Of a DNA stretch of 64,000 nucleotides, positions 37,643-48,223 are shown piece by piece. The notes below the pieces were generated by a model, which saw nothing but the letters and a program-made list of their open reading frames with translations, did not search any database and had not been told where the DNA came from. The stretch's first letter is position 1. Each line of letters starts with the position of its first letter. Position numbers and translations under genes: made by a program. Origin of the DNA: Richelia sinica FACHB-800. Its GTDB lineage: Bacteria > Cyanobacteriota > Cyanobacteriia > Cyanobacteriales > Nostocaceae. The stretch is from the NCBI RefSeq assembly GCF_014698825.1, contig NZ_JACJTT010000018.1, positions 37,784 through 101,783 of the forward strand. Direction: 5' to 3'.

Positions 37643-38827
37643 ATGTTTATTTATATGGTAAAAAAAAGATTGTTCTGGATCATTAGTAGTGCTTGCATTA
37701 TTTTGTCAATTTTTTATTCCTGGACAGGAGTAGCCCAAGCACCTAACCCTAAAGTTTTACTTTCAACCAATCCTCCTTTGGAAAAAATTCTGCCCTTTGA
37801 AGCAGAAGCGAAAACTCCACAGTATCCTGTTAAGCTTACACTCAAAGCGGTAGATGCTGTAGGTAAACCATTGAAAAATGCCCAAATTAACTTACAAATT
37901 TCGACTCCATCACGCCATCCTTGGTTAACAACAGATTTTCCCATGGTGGAGGGAACAAAATTATTACAAATAGATGCAAATGCACCTGATGGTACCCTAG
38001 ATATTCAGCAAATACTACCTATTCGGGGTAAATATCAGTTACAAGTCAAGGTTTCTCCTTTGATAGCAAATGCTTTTAGTCCATATGAACAAATTTTGGA
38101 TCTGAATGTCCCAGAAAACCCCACTAAATATCAATATTTTGCATGTTTGGCGACAATTTTACTCTTAGTAGGATTATTAGGTGGTTGGATAATTGGTGGA
38201 CAAGAAGAATTACGGCCAGGAGAAATTGCACCTCAGTCTGTGCGTCTGTTGTTAAGTGGGGTAACAGTAGTTGCTATAGTCGCTCTTTTATTTATTAATA
38301 TCAGCGCAGAAGTAGCAGAAAATCATCATGGTGAACATCACCACCACAGTAGTAGTGAAAAGATTGCTCCATATGTGCAAAAGGCTCAAGGGTTAGAAGT
38401 GATTCTAGAGGGAGATAAGGATGCTACTGTAGGACAACTGGCTAATCTCACAGTACAGGTTAAGGATACTGCCACAGAGAAGCCGATTCAAGACGTGGCT
38501 TTACAAGTAAAAGCGATCGCTCTAGAGCATGATATCACGGTCTTTACTTATACAGGAGTTCCTAACTCCGAAGGCAAATTAACATGGTTGGAGCAATTTT
38601 TTGATGGTTCACCTCATCAAATTGAAGTGGAAGCAACTCCCCTTCCCAGTTCTAGTCGGCAGTTTTCCACGTTGAAAGTAGCACAGGAAGTAGAAGTAGA
38701 AGGAATTGCACCACCTATTTATATCCGATTAATTGGGTTATTTTACTTTACAATTATTGTTGGGATGGGAATGGCCATAGGAATGCTAATACAACAGAGG
38801 CGTAAACCAAAAGTCACTGCCTTGTAA
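37643..38827 (+). CDS. Membrane protein with His-rich loop, possibly metal-related
   Basis: The protein has 394 residues. An N-terminal signal/anchor (LFWIISSACIILSIFYSW) is followed by a beta-rich extracytoplasmic domain, then helices YFACLATILLLVGLLGGWI and LLLSGVTVVAIVALLFI. A His cluster NHHGEHHHH comes just after the second helix, then another beta-rich (transthyretin/Ig-like) domain, and a last helix near the C-terminus. I do not recognise a family. The His cluster and the CbtB-like gene 180 bp upstream suggest metal binding, possibly cobalt or nickel handling. This is inference. Start may be the ATG at 37643 or 37655. Confidence 0.65.
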   Translation: MFIYMVKKRLFWIISSACIILSIFYSWTGVAQAPNPKVLLSTNPPLEKILPFEAEAKTPQYPVKLTLKAVDAVGKPLKNAQINLQISTPSRHPWLTTDFPMVEGTKLLQIDANAPDGTLDIQQILPIRGKYQLQVKVSPLIANAFSPYEQILDLNVPENPTKYQYFACLATILLLVGLLGGWIIGGQEELRPGEIAPQSVRLLLSGVTVVAIVALLFINISAEVAENHHGEHHHHSSSEKIAPYVQKAQGLEVILEGDKDATVGQLANLTVQVKDTATEKPIQDVALQVKAIALEHDITVFTYTGVPNSEGKLTWLEQFFDGSPHQIEVEATPLPSSSRQFSTLKVAQEVEVEGIAPPIYIRLIGLFYFTIIVGMGMAIGMLIQQRRKPKVTAL

Positions 38828-38930
38828 AATTACAATTTATGATCCATCCAAATTATTGAATGTTGTGATGATGTAAAAACTTTTCCCCCATTCCAGTTGA
38901 AATAATTAGGCATGATAATTAACATTCAGT

Positions 38931-38965
38931 TTGGTAGAGATATTCTAAAAGAACATCTCTACCAA
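38931..38965. terminator. Bidirectional terminator between convergent genes
   Basis: TTGGTAGAGAT (38931-38941) pairs perfectly with ATCTCTACCAA (38955-38965) around a 13-nt loop. It lies between the ends of the His-rich membrane protein gene and the HtrA gene. T-runs are weak. Confidence 0.55.
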
Positions 38966-38987
38966 CAATACACCCTATTTTTATCAA

Positions 38988-40250
38988 CTAACTTTCTTCA
39001 CCTACAGGTAAAGCTGCTGGTCTAACTGATAGCTTCCCAATTCTGCCATTCCTTTCTACTTGGACTTGCAACGTAGTACCGATTTTGCTGCTTTCTACTA
39101 ACTTTTGTACTTGTTCAACTTTAGTGACAGGTTGACCATTAATACTAATAATCACATCACCAGGTCTAAAGTTAGCTTGGGCGGCTGGTGAATCAGGAAC
39201 AATATTAACTACTAATACTCCTTGGTCTGCAACCAAATTGATTCTATCCCCTAACCTATTAATAATTCTCTCCTTTACGTCCGGTGTGAGTGTTACCATT
39301 TGAATTCCCAAATATGGATGGTCTACCCGACCTTTGGTAATTAACTGTTGAGCGATTTTTTGTACTGTATTAATAGGAATAGCGAAACCCAAACCTTGAG
39401 CACCACGAATAATTGCTGTGTTCATACCAATGACTTGGCCACGAGCATTGAGTAGTGGCCCACCAGAATTTCCAGGGTTAATAGCTGCGTCAGTTTGCAA
39501 ATAGTCCACACGCTTATCACTTGCACCAATATCACTACTAGACCGATCTGTAGCACTAATAATCCCAGAGGTGACAGTGTTATTTAATCCTAAAGGATTG
39601 CCGATGGCAATGACAGGTTCACCTGGTTGCAGAGTATCTGAGTTACCTAAGGGCAAGGTGGGGAGGTCATTAGCATTGATTTTGATGACTGCTACATCCG
39701 TAACTGGGTCTTCACCTAGTACCTTACCATTCAGTGTTCGACCATCTTTGAGGGTAACAGTTACTCTATCAGCACCGTCTACTACATGGGAGTTGGTCAA
39801 AATTTGACCAGAGGGATTAATAATAAAACCGGAACCGTTACCCCTTTCCACTCTTTGTCTAGGTTGTATTCGCCGTCCACCGAAAAACCTTTGAAAAAAG
39901 GGGTCTTCAAATTCCTCTGGCACACTAGTAGTCACTGTTCTAGAAGAATCAATTCTCACTACTGCTCCACCAACTTGTTGCACCACTTTGACCACAAAAT
40001 TAGGATCACCACTACTGGAAATAATGGCAGGGGGAGCAATTGCTGGTTGTGAGTCCCTGGAGTTGAGAATTTGATTATCTGTTGGTGCTTCTGATTGCAA
40101 ATTGCTTCTATTGAGGCTACCACAGCCTCCCACACCTAACACTGCTAACCCACACAATAGCATCCACAGCATCTGCTTGGGCTTCCAGGTGTGAACTAAC
40201 AGCCTGGTGTCTAAATTTTTTGGTACTAGCTGATGATGATATTTCTTCAT
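38988..40250 (-). CDS. HtrA/Deg-family serine protease with PDZ domain
   Basis: The protein has 420 residues. The N-terminus carries a hydrophobic segment ending in a possible lipobox (VGGC, Cys43), so it may be a lipoprotein facing the periplasm or lumen. The trypsin-like domain has the complete triad: His155 in TNSHVVDG, Asp185 in TDVAVIKI and Ser262 in GNSGGPLL. One PDZ domain follows (about 315-405; VVNIVPDSPAAQANFRPGDV). It is equivalent to HhoA, HhoB or HtrA of Synechocystis, which degrade or refold damaged envelope proteins under light and heat stress. Which of the three it is cannot be decided. It is divergent from dnaA, sharing a 250-bp promoter region. Confidence 0.9.
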   Translation of the reverse strand: MKKYHHQLVPKNLDTRLLVHTWKPKQMLWMLLCGLAVLGVGGCGSLNRSNLQSEAPTDNQILNSRDSQPAIAPPAIISSSGDPNFVVKVVQQVGGAVVRIDSSRTVTTSVPEEFEDPFFQRFFGGRRIQPRQRVERGNGSGFIINPSGQILTNSHVVDGADRVTVTLKDGRTLNGKVLGEDPVTDVAVIKINANDLPTLPLGNSDTLQPGEPVIAIGNPLGLNNTVTSGIISATDRSSSDIGASDKRVDYLQTDAAINPGNSGGPLLNARGQVIGMNTAIIRGAQGLGFAIPINTVQKIAQQLITKGRVDHPYLGIQMVTLTPDVKERIINRLGDRINLVADQGVLVVNIVPDSPAAQANFRPGDVIISINGQPVTKVEQVQKLVESSKIGTTLQVQVERNGRIGKLSVRPAALPVGEES

Positions 40251-40499
40251 GAGTTCTTGCTTCTCCGTGTTAGTCAGTGGGTGGTAGGATAATGGCCACT
40301 TAGTACCGCCCTGCGAAAGTGAAATTACAAAATTACCTTAATTTTTGAATTGTGGTGGCATTTTCGCTAGGCTGCACTATTTAAGCTCAGAATAATTACA
40401 GCGTAAATGCTAGTTCTGGGTTTAAGTCTAGGACATCTCGGTGTGAAATTAGAGCTTGCTCATATCTTCTATTGTGGTGATTAGGGGCAAAGGTGGTAG

Positions 40500-41876
40500 A
40501 TGATGGAAATTCCCATAGACAATTTGTGGAGTCAGGTACTAGAGCGTTTACAGCTAGAGCTATCCCGTCCCACCTTTGAAACTTGGATTAAAACTGCTAG
40601 TGCAGAACGACTGGAAAATAATTGCTTAGTTATACGTACTCCTAACCCTTTTGCGCGCAACTGGTTACAAAAGTATTACATCAATACAATTGCCAATGTC
40701 GTGCAGGATATCTTAGGTTATCCTGTCGAAATATATCTTACTGTTGCTCAAGGAGATAGTTTTGGTTCTGGGGTGGAAGGAGAGACTTGGGAACCACCAA
40801 CTGTACATCCAGTAGCGGTAAATGTTGGGCAACGTCAAAATAAAACTCCAGAATTAAACTCTAAATATGTGTTTTCTCGGTTTGTGGTCGGGGCTAATAA
40901 TCGCATGGCCCACGCGGCAGCTTTAGCTGTGGCGGAATCTCCTGGAAGAGAGTTTAATCCTTTATTTTTATGTGGGGGTGTGGGATTAGGAAAAACCCAT
41001 TTAATGCAGGCTATTGGTAATTATCGCTGGGAAATTTGCCCTGATTCTAAAATATTTTATGTTTCGACTGAACAGTTTACGAATGATTTAATTACAGCTA
41101 TTCGTAATGATAGTATGCAAAGCTTTCGGGAGCATTACCGGGCTGCGGATGTTTTGTTAGTAGATGATATTCAATTTATTGAAGGGAAGGAATATACTCA
41201 AGAGGAATTTTTTCATACTTTTAATACTTTACATGAGGCAGGAAAGCAAGTGGTGATTGCCTCTGACCGACCACCGAATCAAATTCCTCGCCTCCAAGAA
41301 CGTCTATCTTCACGGTTTTCTATGGGCTTAATTGCTGATATTCAAACCCCAGATTTAGAAACAAGAATGGCAATTTTGCTGAAGAAAGCCGAGTATGAAA
41401 ATATTCGCTTGCCGAGAGATGTCATTGAGTATATTGCGGCTAATTACACTTCTAATATTCGGGAATTAGAAGGGGCATTAATTCGGGCTTTGGCTTATGT
41501 TTCCATTTGGGGTTTACCGATGACTGTAGAAAGCATTACCCCGGTTTTAGGTACTCCTCATCAAAAAATTGAAACAACACCAGATGTAATTTTAAGCGTA
41601 GTTGCGGATGCGTTTAATTTAACGGTGGAAGATTTAAAAGGTAATTCTCGGAGAAGAGAAATTAGCTGGGCTAGACAAATTGGTATGTATTTAATGCGTC
41701 AACATACGGATTTGAGCTTGCCGAGAATTGGTGAGGAGTTTGGAGGCAAAGACCATACAACGGTGATGTATAGTTGCGAAAAAATTACCCAACTTCAGGA
41801 GACGGATCAGAGCCTTATTCAAACTTTACGGCAATTGAGCGATCGCATCAACATGACTAGTCGGTCACAAAAGTAG
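40500..41876 (+). CDS. dnaA: Chromosomal replication initiator DnaA
   Basis: The 458-residue protein has the four DnaA domains. Domain I ([20 protein letters not shown]) lies at the N-terminus, followed by a short linker. The AAA+ domain has Walker [11 protein letters not shown], Walker [13 protein letters not shown] and the arginine-finger region [10 protein letters not shown]. The DNA-binding domain IV has the signature [14 protein letters not shown]. Two adjacent ATG codons exist (40500, 40503); the ribosome site AAAGG at 40489 suits either. DnaA-ATP binds the DnaA boxes found directly downstream and opens the origin. The gene is followed by a 7-bp hairpin (41906-41936), the box cluster and dnaN. 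Confidence 0.95.
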   Translation: MMEIPIDNLWSQVLERLQLELSRPTFETWIKTASAERLENNCLVIRTPNPFARNWLQKYYINTIANVVQDILGYPVEIYLTVAQGDSFGSGVEGETWEPPTVHPVAVNVGQRQNKTPELNSKYVFSRFVVGANNRMAHAAALAVAESPGREFNPLFLCGGVGLGKTHLMQAIGNYRWEICPDSKIFYVSTEQFTNDLITAIRNDSMQSFREHYRAADVLLVDDIQFIEGKEYTQEEFFHTFNTLHEAGKQVVIASDRPPNQIPRLQERLSSRFSMGLIADIQTPDLETRMAILLKKAEYENIRLPRDVIEYIAANYTSNIRELEGALIRALAYVSIWGLPMTVESITPVLGTPHQKIETTPDVILSVVADAFNLTVEDLKGNSRRREISWARQIGMYLMRQHTDLSLPRIGEEFGGKDHTTVMYSCEKITQLQETDQSLIQTLRQLSDRINMTSRSQK

Positions 41877-41905
41877 GTGAAAGAAATATCTTGAGTCTCC
41901 ATCCT

Positions 41906-41936
41906 CCCCTGGTTGACAACTGCATCATTCCAGGGG
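41906..41936 (+). terminator. Hairpin after dnaA
   Basis: CCCCTGG (41906-41912) pairs with CCAGGGG (41930-41936) around a 17-nt loop, 30 bp past the dnaA stop. Only ATTATT follows, so it is a weak terminator at best. Confidence 0.4.
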
Positions 41937-41999
41937 ATTATTAAGCAAAGTATAAAAAATCATTAAAACTAATTAATATTCAGATATTTAAAATTTAAT

Positions 42000-42152
42000 T
42001 GTGGAAAAAGCTGTGGAAAACCTCCGGCGATTCACAGTATTTTGGTATAAGCATACATTCCCTGTGGAAAAACTATAGTGATTTTCCACATGTTTTCCAC
42101 AGGCATAACGATATAATTAAGGAACTGCTCAGAGTTTTCCACAATTTCCACA
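42000..42152. other. oriC: Putative chromosomal origin (oriC): cluster of DnaA boxes
   Basis: Seven boxes lie in 153 bp between dnaA and dnaN. TGTGGAAAA occurs at 42000-42008, 42012-42020 and 42063-42071 (minus orientation). TTTTCCACA occurs at 42082-42090, 42093-42101 and 42135-42143, and ATTTCCACA at 42144-42152 (plus orientation). The first three therefore point towards the last four. AT-rich stretches on both sides (41945-42000 and 42240-42305) could be the unwinding element. The position between dnaA and dnaN matches known bacterial origins. Replication activity is inferred. Confidence 0.8.
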
Positions 42153-42340
42153 ACTACTGAGTTACCAGTATAAAATTTATTTTTGTGTTATGCGACCCTA
42201 TCCTTTGCTACTGGGCAATCACAGCAGGAAAAGGAGTAATATCGGTCTGAAGATAGAGTAATATAATTGAACTAAAAATTTTGCATATTTAATATTTAAT
42301 TTTTAATTGCCGAATTGTATCCATTCCCAGAATCTCTACC

Positions 42341-43489
42341 ATGAAATTAGTTTGCGCTCAAAGTGACCTTAGTACCAATCTTTCGCTGGTTAGCCGTGCA
42401 GTACCATCTAGACCCACTCATCCCGTACTAGCTAACGTGTTGTTACAAGCAGATGCTCAAACTAATCAGGTCAGTTTAACTGCATTTGACCTCAGCTTGG
42501 GTATTCGCACTAGTTTTCAGGCAGAGGTAATAGAAGGTGGGGCGATCGCTCTTCCTGCTAAACTGTTGTTAGATATTACCTCCCGTCTCCCAGAAGGGGA
42601 AATTACCCTAGACGATGAATCAACTGAAGCCACGGGAGAGGGTATGATTGTCACCCTCAAACCCAAAAGTGGACGTTATCAAGTCCGAGCGATGGGTGCA
42701 GAGGAGTTTCCTGAATTACCAGTAGTGGAAAATTCCGAAGCTATTCAACTGACTGTCACCGCACTTATTGAAGGACTCAGAGGTTCTTTATTCGCTACCA
42801 GTGCAGACGAAGCCAAGCAAGTTCTCACCGGAGTCCATTTGACGGTTAAACAAGATACATTAGAATTTGCCGCTACCGATGGGCACCGTTTGGCAGTTGT
42901 AGAAACCACTAACGAAAATCCCCTGGAAAGTGACCCATTAGAAGTGACTGTTCCCGCTAGAGCATTACGAGAACTACAACGGATGTTGGCTCATAGTTCA
43001 GGTGCAGAAGAAACTGTAGCTTTATATTTAGACCAAGGACAAGTGGTATTTGCTTGGCAAAATCAACGCTTAACTAGCCGTACATTAGAAGGTCAATACC
43101 CAGCTTACCGCCAACTAATCCCCCGGCAATTTGAACGACAAGTGACTATTGAGCGGCGACAATTTATTAGTATGTTAGAGCGCATTGCCGTTTTAGCAGA
43201 CCAGAAAAATAATATCGTTAAAATTAGTTTAGATGGCGATGCTCAAGAAATGACCCTATCTTGTGAAGCGCAAGATGTGGGTAATGGTACAGAGTCCATG
43301 CCGGCACAAATTTCCGGTGAAAACATTGATATTGCCTTTAATGTTAAATATTTAATGGAAGGGTTAAAGGAGTTAGCTGCATCAGAAATTCAAATGCACC
43401 TGAACCAAAACCTAACACCAGTGATATTTACACCATTGGGTGGTTTAAAAATGACCTATTTAGCTATGCCTGTACAAATTAGGAGTTAG
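42341..43489 (+). CDS. dnaN: DNA polymerase III beta subunit (sliding clamp)
   Basis: The 382-residue protein has the three repeated clamp domains. Recognisable parts are MKLVCAQSDLSTNLSLVSRA, LVSRAVPSRPTHPVLANVLL, FATSADEAKQVLTGVHL, FAATDGHRLAVVET and the C-terminal MPVQIRS, which closes the protein-binding pocket. The clamp ring tethers polymerase to DNA. It follows the DnaA-box cluster. Its last 11 bp overlap the end of the convergent phytochrome-like kinase gene. Confidence 0.95.
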   Translation: MKLVCAQSDLSTNLSLVSRAVPSRPTHPVLANVLLQADAQTNQVSLTAFDLSLGIRTSFQAEVIEGGAIALPAKLLLDITSRLPEGEITLDDESTEATGEGMIVTLKPKSGRYQVRAMGAEEFPELPVVENSEAIQLTVTALIEGLRGSLFATSADEAKQVLTGVHLTVKQDTLEFAATDGHRLAVVETTNENPLESDPLEVTVPARALRELQRMLAHSSGAEETVALYLDQGQVVFAWQNQRLTSRTLEGQYPAYRQLIPRQFERQVTIERRQFISMLERIAVLADQKNNIVKISLDGDAQEMTLSCEAQDVGNGTESMPAQISGENIDIAFNVKYLMEGLKELAASEIQMHLNQNLTPVIFTPLGGLKMTYLAMPVQIRS

Positions 43490-46250
43490 CACCAACTTGG
43501 GTAATAGGAATTTCAATTAAAAATTCTGTACCCTCACCTGGGTGTGATGTACATTTAAAAATGCCATTGTGTTTGTCTACAACTATTTGGTAGCTAATTG
43601 ATAACCCTAAACCAGTACCTTTACCTACTGGTTTAGTTGTGAAAAATGGGTCAAAAATCCTGGCAATGACATGTTCAGGAATGCCAGAACCATTATCAGC
43701 AATGTGAATGACTGCGCTGGGAACATTATTGTTAATTTGACCAAGGCTGGTTTTGATTTTAATTTGAGCGCTGCGTGGTTCAGGTGTTGATTGTCTATAT
43801 TGTTCTAACGCATCAATAGCATTACTAAACACATTCATGAATACTTGATTTAGCTGTCCTGCATAACAATCTACTAGAGGTAAATCGCCATATTCTTTAA
43901 TTACTTCAATCCCTGGACATTCTGGTCTAGCTTTGATTCGATGCTGTAAAATTAATAGGGTACTATCAATACCTTCATGAATATTCACAGCTTTCATTTC
44001 TGCTTCATCTAAACGTGAAAAGTTACGTAAAGATAAGACAATTTGGCGAATTCTATCGACACCAATTTTCATAGAAGCTAAAATCTTGGGTAAATCAGTG
44101 TTGATAAATTCTAGGTCGATATCTTCTGCTAATTGAATGACTTTTTGGCTGGGATTTGGGTATTCATCCTGATAAAGATTCACCATATCTAGTAAATCTT
44201 CTGCATATTCATTAATATGGCTGAGATTCCCAAAAATGAAGTTAACAGGGTTGTTGATTTCGTGGGCTACACCAGCTACTAATTGACCAAGAGAAGACAT
44301 TTTCTCTGTTTGAATTAATTGAGTCTGAGTAGCTTTTAATTGATCTAAGGCTAAGGATATATCTTGTGATTGTTGTTGAGTTTTTTCCAACAGATTAGCT
44401 TGTTGAATAGCTACTCCTAATTGAGCAGCAATTTGACTAATAAAACTAACTTCTGTTGCTTTCCATTCGCGGGTACCAGAATGTTGATAGCTACAAAGTA
44501 ATCCCCACAATTTTTGTCCAACAAAAATAGGTGCGAGAACAAAAGCACGGATTTTATAATATTCTAAATTATCAATATGACAGGAATGAAACCCTGCTTG
44601 ATAGATATCATTAACTGCAAAGGTTTCGTTGTGGCGATAGCGTCCACCTTGGGTTTCTTGCAGATAGGTATCGTTCCAAGTGGTATTGACAGTTATTTTA
44701 GAACTGTTTGACCAATGGGGACTAGCGGCTTCAAAATCGCCAACAAATTCTCCTCCCCAGTCGGGGGTGAAACGATAGACAGAAACCCGGTCAGCTTTAA
44801 TTAAGTTACAAACTTCCTTGGTTGTAGTTTGGAAGATAGTTTCAATATTTAAAGATTCACGAATTTTATTAATCACACCAAATACTGCTTGTTGTTGTTC
44901 CGCAGTTTTCTGCATTTCTAAGGTGCGACGATTGACTTGTTTTTCGAGATTTTCGTTAAATATATGTACTTGTTGATACAGTTCGTATTGCTGAATTGCA
45001 GAAGCAAAATGATTGCTAATTTCTCTAGCTAGTTCAATGTCTGCTTCTGTCCAACACTGGGGTTGACCTTGTTTAAATTCTCGCCAAGTTTCAAAAGAAA
45101 GTCGGGGATAAATATTTCTATGGTCGTTTTGGGTTTGTCCGGCCCAGAGAATTTCTGTGTCTATTTCTTCCCGAAAGACACTTAAATAGCCCACTAACTG
45201 CTGACGATAGTGGAGAGGAATCATTAAGAGGCTGCGAATCTTAGTGGGTTGAAAGGCAATTTGAACGGTGCGTAAACTATTTTCTGTATAAATGTCGTTA
45301 ATTGCCCAGATGTCATGATGGCTAGATTGATAGTGTTGTTGCCAAACACTATATTGCTCTAGTAATGGATAAATTGTGTGTTCGGGAATCAGTGGTTGTT
45401 GGCCACAAACATACAGCTGAATATTATCACTACCAGGAATTAAACAATCATGCAAACTCTTGAACTGGTTATGTTGAAAATCAAAGGCATGATTGCGAAC
45501 ACATAGCCTGCCACCAACACCACCAAGGGCTGCTACCGTGGCTTCTAGGGCTGGTTGTAGGACAATGGTGGGGAGAGAATGGAGGAGGGTGGCAATGCGG
45601 TTGATGGTGGCTTCTCGCTCGGCTTTGGCATGGGCTTGGGTGAGGAGTTGACTGTGAGCGATCGCTACTGATAACTGTTCTACCACTAATTGCATCGCTT
45701 CTAACTCAGGTTCTCCCACTTCGCGAGGTTCTGAGTGGTGAGATACCAATAAACCCCACAATTGGTCTCCATGAATAATTGGTACAACCACAGAAGATTT
45801 TACGCCCATTGCCGTCAAATATTCCACATGACAGGCATCCACAGGACGGTAACAAATATCTTCTAATGTGATTTCTGTTTCTGTGTTACCTAACGGTAAT
45901 TGTCCAATTTGCTTGGTTTCCACATTGACGACTGACCGTACCCGCGATTTGATGAACATTTCCCTTGCATGGTGGGGAATGTCTTCTGCGGGAAAGTTTA
46001 GTCCCAGTAAAGAAGGTAAACGCTGTTCATAAATAGATTCAGCAATAACTTGACCACTACCGTCCTGATGAAATTGGTAAATCATCACTCGGTCTGTTCC
46101 CAGTAAAGACCGTACTTCCACCGTAGTTGTTGTTAAAATCTCTTGGAGTTCTAACGATTGGCGGATACGATTAGTAATGCGACGGATGACGGTTTCTTGA
46201 GCTATATCCGTTTGCAAGCTCCCAGGACGAGTGTAGGTCATTGCTTTCAT
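43479..46250 (-). CDS. PAS-less (Cph2-type) phytochrome/cyanobacteriochrome histidine kinase
   Basis: The protein has 923 residues. GAF1 (about 25-195) carries the bilin-binding Cys140 in [16 protein letters not shown]. The next domain (about 215-420) has the PHY tongue motif YPRLSFETW (PRLSF 382-386), so GAF1-PHY forms a phytochrome module without the N-terminal PAS. A third GAF (about 465-620) looks like a red/green cyanobacteriochrome: Trp525 in [16 protein letters not shown] and chromophore Cys557 in [11 protein letters not shown]. HisKA (His663 in [13 protein letters not shown]) and HATPase ([28 protein letters not shown]) follow. Two bilin sites in one kinase suggest sensing of two colours. 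No response regulator is adjacent. It runs convergently into dnaN with an 11-bp overlap. Confidence 0.85.
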   Translation of the reverse strand: MKAMTYTRPGSLQTDIAQETVIRRITNRIRQSLELQEILTTTTVEVRSLLGTDRVMIYQFHQDGSGQVIAESIYEQRLPSLLGLNFPAEDIPHHAREMFIKSRVRSVVNVETKQIGQLPLGNTETEITLEDICYRPVDACHVEYLTAMGVKSSVVVPIIHGDQLWGLLVSHHSEPREVGEPELEAMQLVVEQLSVAIAHSQLLTQAHAKAEREATINRIATLLHSLPTIVLQPALEATVAALGGVGGRLCVRNHAFDFQHNQFKSLHDCLIPGSDNIQLYVCGQQPLIPEHTIYPLLEQYSVWQQHYQSSHHDIWAINDIYTENSLRTVQIAFQPTKIRSLLMIPLHYRQQLVGYLSVFREEIDTEILWAGQTQNDHRNIYPRLSFETWREFKQGQPQCWTEADIELAREISNHFASAIQQYELYQQVHIFNENLEKQVNRRTLEMQKTAEQQQAVFGVINKIRESLNIETIFQTTTKEVCNLIKADRVSVYRFTPDWGGEFVGDFEAASPHWSNSSKITVNTTWNDTYLQETQGGRYRHNETFAVNDIYQAGFHSCHIDNLEYYKIRAFVLAPIFVGQKLWGLLCSYQHSGTREWKATEVSFISQIAAQLGVAIQQANLLEKTQQQSQDISLALDQLKATQTQLIQTEKMSSLGQLVAGVAHEINNPVNFIFGNLSHINEYAEDLLDMVNLYQDEYPNPSQKVIQLAEDIDLEFINTDLPKILASMKIGVDRIRQIVLSLRNFSRLDEAEMKAVNIHEGIDSTLLILQHRIKARPECPGIEVIKEYGDLPLVDCYAGQLNQVFMNVFSNAIDALEQYRQSTPEPRSAQIKIKTSLGQINNNVPSAVIHIADNGSGIPEHVIARIFDPFFTTKPVGKGTGLGLSISYQIVVDKHNGIFKCTSHPGEGTEFLIEIPITQVGANS

Positions 46251-46569
46251 AACACAAAACCAAATTTATTTGCTCAAGCCTCTGAGCCTTAATAATATTT
46301 TCAGATTTGTCTCATGATTTTGTCTTCAGTAGGATTACTGCTGTATCTCTCTGCAAAAAAACATATTTTTGGTAATTGTTTGAAGATGATTTGGTCAATA
46401 AAAGGATGCTGATGTTGATAAATCTCATTTTTTGAGCTATTACCTTAAAATTCAGCCCCATACTGACTTCTTTATCTCAGCTTTACAGACCTAGTGTGAA
46501 TAGATTAAATTTTATTTTTTTCCTTAATTGATTAGGGACTGAATCTGGTGAAAATGCGATCGCTCTTTT
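46251..46569. other. Intergenic region, nothing clear
   Basis: It lies between two minus-strand genes and should hold the promoter of the phytochrome-like gene. A HIP1 octamer GCGATCGC is at about 46557. No gene or strong hairpin was seen. Confidence 0.4.
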
Positions 46570-47736
46570 TCAAATATGACTCAAAATCATATGTTTTTCC
46601 TCATCAAACCTGACTTTGCCTTGTGCCTGTAATTGACGCAGCAAGCGGGTAATAGTCACTCTCGTCGTACAACAAGCACTAGCAATCTCTTCATGGGTCA
46701 AGCGAATCGAAAGACGAATCCCTTGGGGTACAGGTTGACCAAATTCTTGTTTTAAAAACTCCAGGAAACTGTCTAATCTGTCTTGTATGCGTCGTCTACC
46801 AGAAATCATTAAGAGCAATTGTGTTTGTTGTAGGCGTTGAGTTGTTTGTGCTAAAATAAGATTACTTAAATTCGGAAAAGTTTGGATATCGGCTAAAGAA
46901 TTGGATAATAACTCTACATCGGTTATAGCTGTGGCTTGGTAAATCGGTAAAGCAGTTAAGCTAGAACCAAATACCATCCCTTCTTTTACTAGTGCCATCA
47001 ACACTTCTTCCCCGGTAGCACACAATGTAGTCAGCTTGACCAAACCTTGATTCACCTGCCAAATAAACAAAGGATAAAGAGGTATATTCTCACCTTTAGT
47101 ATATTTCACTAATGGACGTGAAGGAATTAACTTACTCTGATTTGCGCTATCTACTGCTTCTGGTTGTGGACGCAGGGAAATATCACGAATTAACCAATTT
47201 AAGGTTTCTGTTCCGTTATTTTGTCCCTTGACACCAACTACAGTGCAAGCAGCGGTAAAAGATTCTTGTTGATATGGCTGCAATGTTAATAATATTTCCC
47301 GGACATTGGGAGATTGCTTAATTTGCGACAGTTCATTATAAAATTGCCGCTTTTGGTCTGGGATAATAAAACAAACTAAGGGCTTATTAACTAATAAATT
47401 CTGGGATGTGTTGAGCAATCTTGCCGCAGTGGCATTAGCAACTTTGATTATTCCTTCTAAATTTGTGACCAAATAGCCATCAGGTGATAATTCAAATAAA
47501 TCGAGATATTTTTGCCGTTCTGTTTCCAAAATATAGCGTGTTTCCATCAGTTCATCATTTTGGTCTTGCAGTTCCTCCACAGCTAACTTGATCATTCGGG
47601 AGGTAATGTGCAGTTCTCGAAAGGCTTGGGGGAGTAAATCCGATGGAATCCAAGGTAGGACATTAGCAGTCTGGTACAAATCTGCTAACTGCTGGTGTAG
47701 TGCTTCTGCTCGTTGGACAAACTTATCTATGTTCAC
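46570..47736 (-). CDS. PAS-Crp/Fnr-like transcription regulator
   Basis: The protein has 388 residues from a GTG at 47736, chosen because a strong ribosome site AAGGGAGGT lies just upstream; the longer frame from a TTG is rejected. A helical N-terminus (FVQRAEALHQQLADLYQTA) precedes a PAS domain (about 85-200; DLFELSPDGYLVTNLEGIIK). A cNMP-binding-like beta domain follows (about 225-310), then a C-terminal winged helix with THEEIASACCTTRVTITRLL, close to the NtcA/Crp recognition helix. The combination suggests a transcription factor that reads a small ligand or redox signal through PAS, perhaps together with a second effector. The ligand is unknown. No target operator was identified. Confidence 0.75.
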   Translation of the reverse strand: MNIDKFVQRAEALHQQLADLYQTANVLPWIPSDLLPQAFRELHITSRMIKLAVEELQDQNDELMETRYILETERQKYLDLFELSPDGYLVTNLEGIIKVANATAARLLNTSQNLLVNKPLVCFIIPDQKRQFYNELSQIKQSPNVREILLTLQPYQQESFTAACTVVGVKGQNNGTETLNWLIRDISLRPQPEAVDSANQSKLIPSRPLVKYTKGENIPLYPLFIWQVNQGLVKLTTLCATGEEVLMALVKEGMVFGSSLTALPIYQATAITDVELLSNSLADIQTFPNLSNLILAQTTQRLQQTQLLLMISGRRRIQDRLDSFLEFLKQEFGQPVPQGIRLSIRLTHEEIASACCTTRVTITRLLRQLQAQGKVRFDEEKHMILSHI

Positions 47737-47973
47737 CTGAAACCTCCCTTGATATAGACAGAGCAGGCTCAAGAAACTTCACTAGAGTAAACAGGGACAG
47801 CCTTGTAGGTTCTCTAGGTTGCTTAATTCATACAATTTACGGTTGAGCTTTAGTTTTTTCAATACTTGGCTTTAGTATATTTCCTGAGTTGTTTAATTGT
47901 AAATGAATTTAGGTAACAATATACTGAACAATATACTCACACGTTTTTAATATATTGATAAATCTTGTATTCA

Positions 47974-48183
47974 TCACTCTTCATCTTTTTGGGTGTGGTG
48001 TTTATCAATCAGAGGTTGACGTTCATGCTGTATTTGCATTTCATACCACTCTTTAAGACAATATTCAGACCAACAAAAACAATATTCGTACCAGCAAAAA
48101 TCACATAATGGCTGTTCTAAATTATCTTCTTGATTAGCATGGGGTGTGATAGTTTTGCGCGGACAGTAAAAATAAGTAGTCAT
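47974..48183 (-). CDS. Small Cys/Tyr/Trp-rich protein
   Basis: The product has 69 residues from the ATG at 48183; a longer frame would overlap the preceding gene. The middle is unusual: PLCDFCWYEYCFCWSEYCLK packs five Cys with aromatic residues, including CxxC and CxC spacings, and an earlier Cys occurs in YFYCPRK. It could bind zinc or an iron-sulfur cluster, or form disulfides. The C-terminus is charged (KHHTQKDEE). I do not recognise a family. It starts 40 bp past the stop of the glycosyltransferase gene on the same strand. Confidence 0.5.
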   Translation of the reverse strand: MTTYFYCPRKTITPHANQEDNLEQPLCDFCWYEYCFCWSEYCLKEWYEMQIQHERQPLIDKHHTQKDEE

Positions 48184-48223
48184 AGGATGTTGGGTGATGC
48201 ACTGAATGAGGACGGAATTGGGG

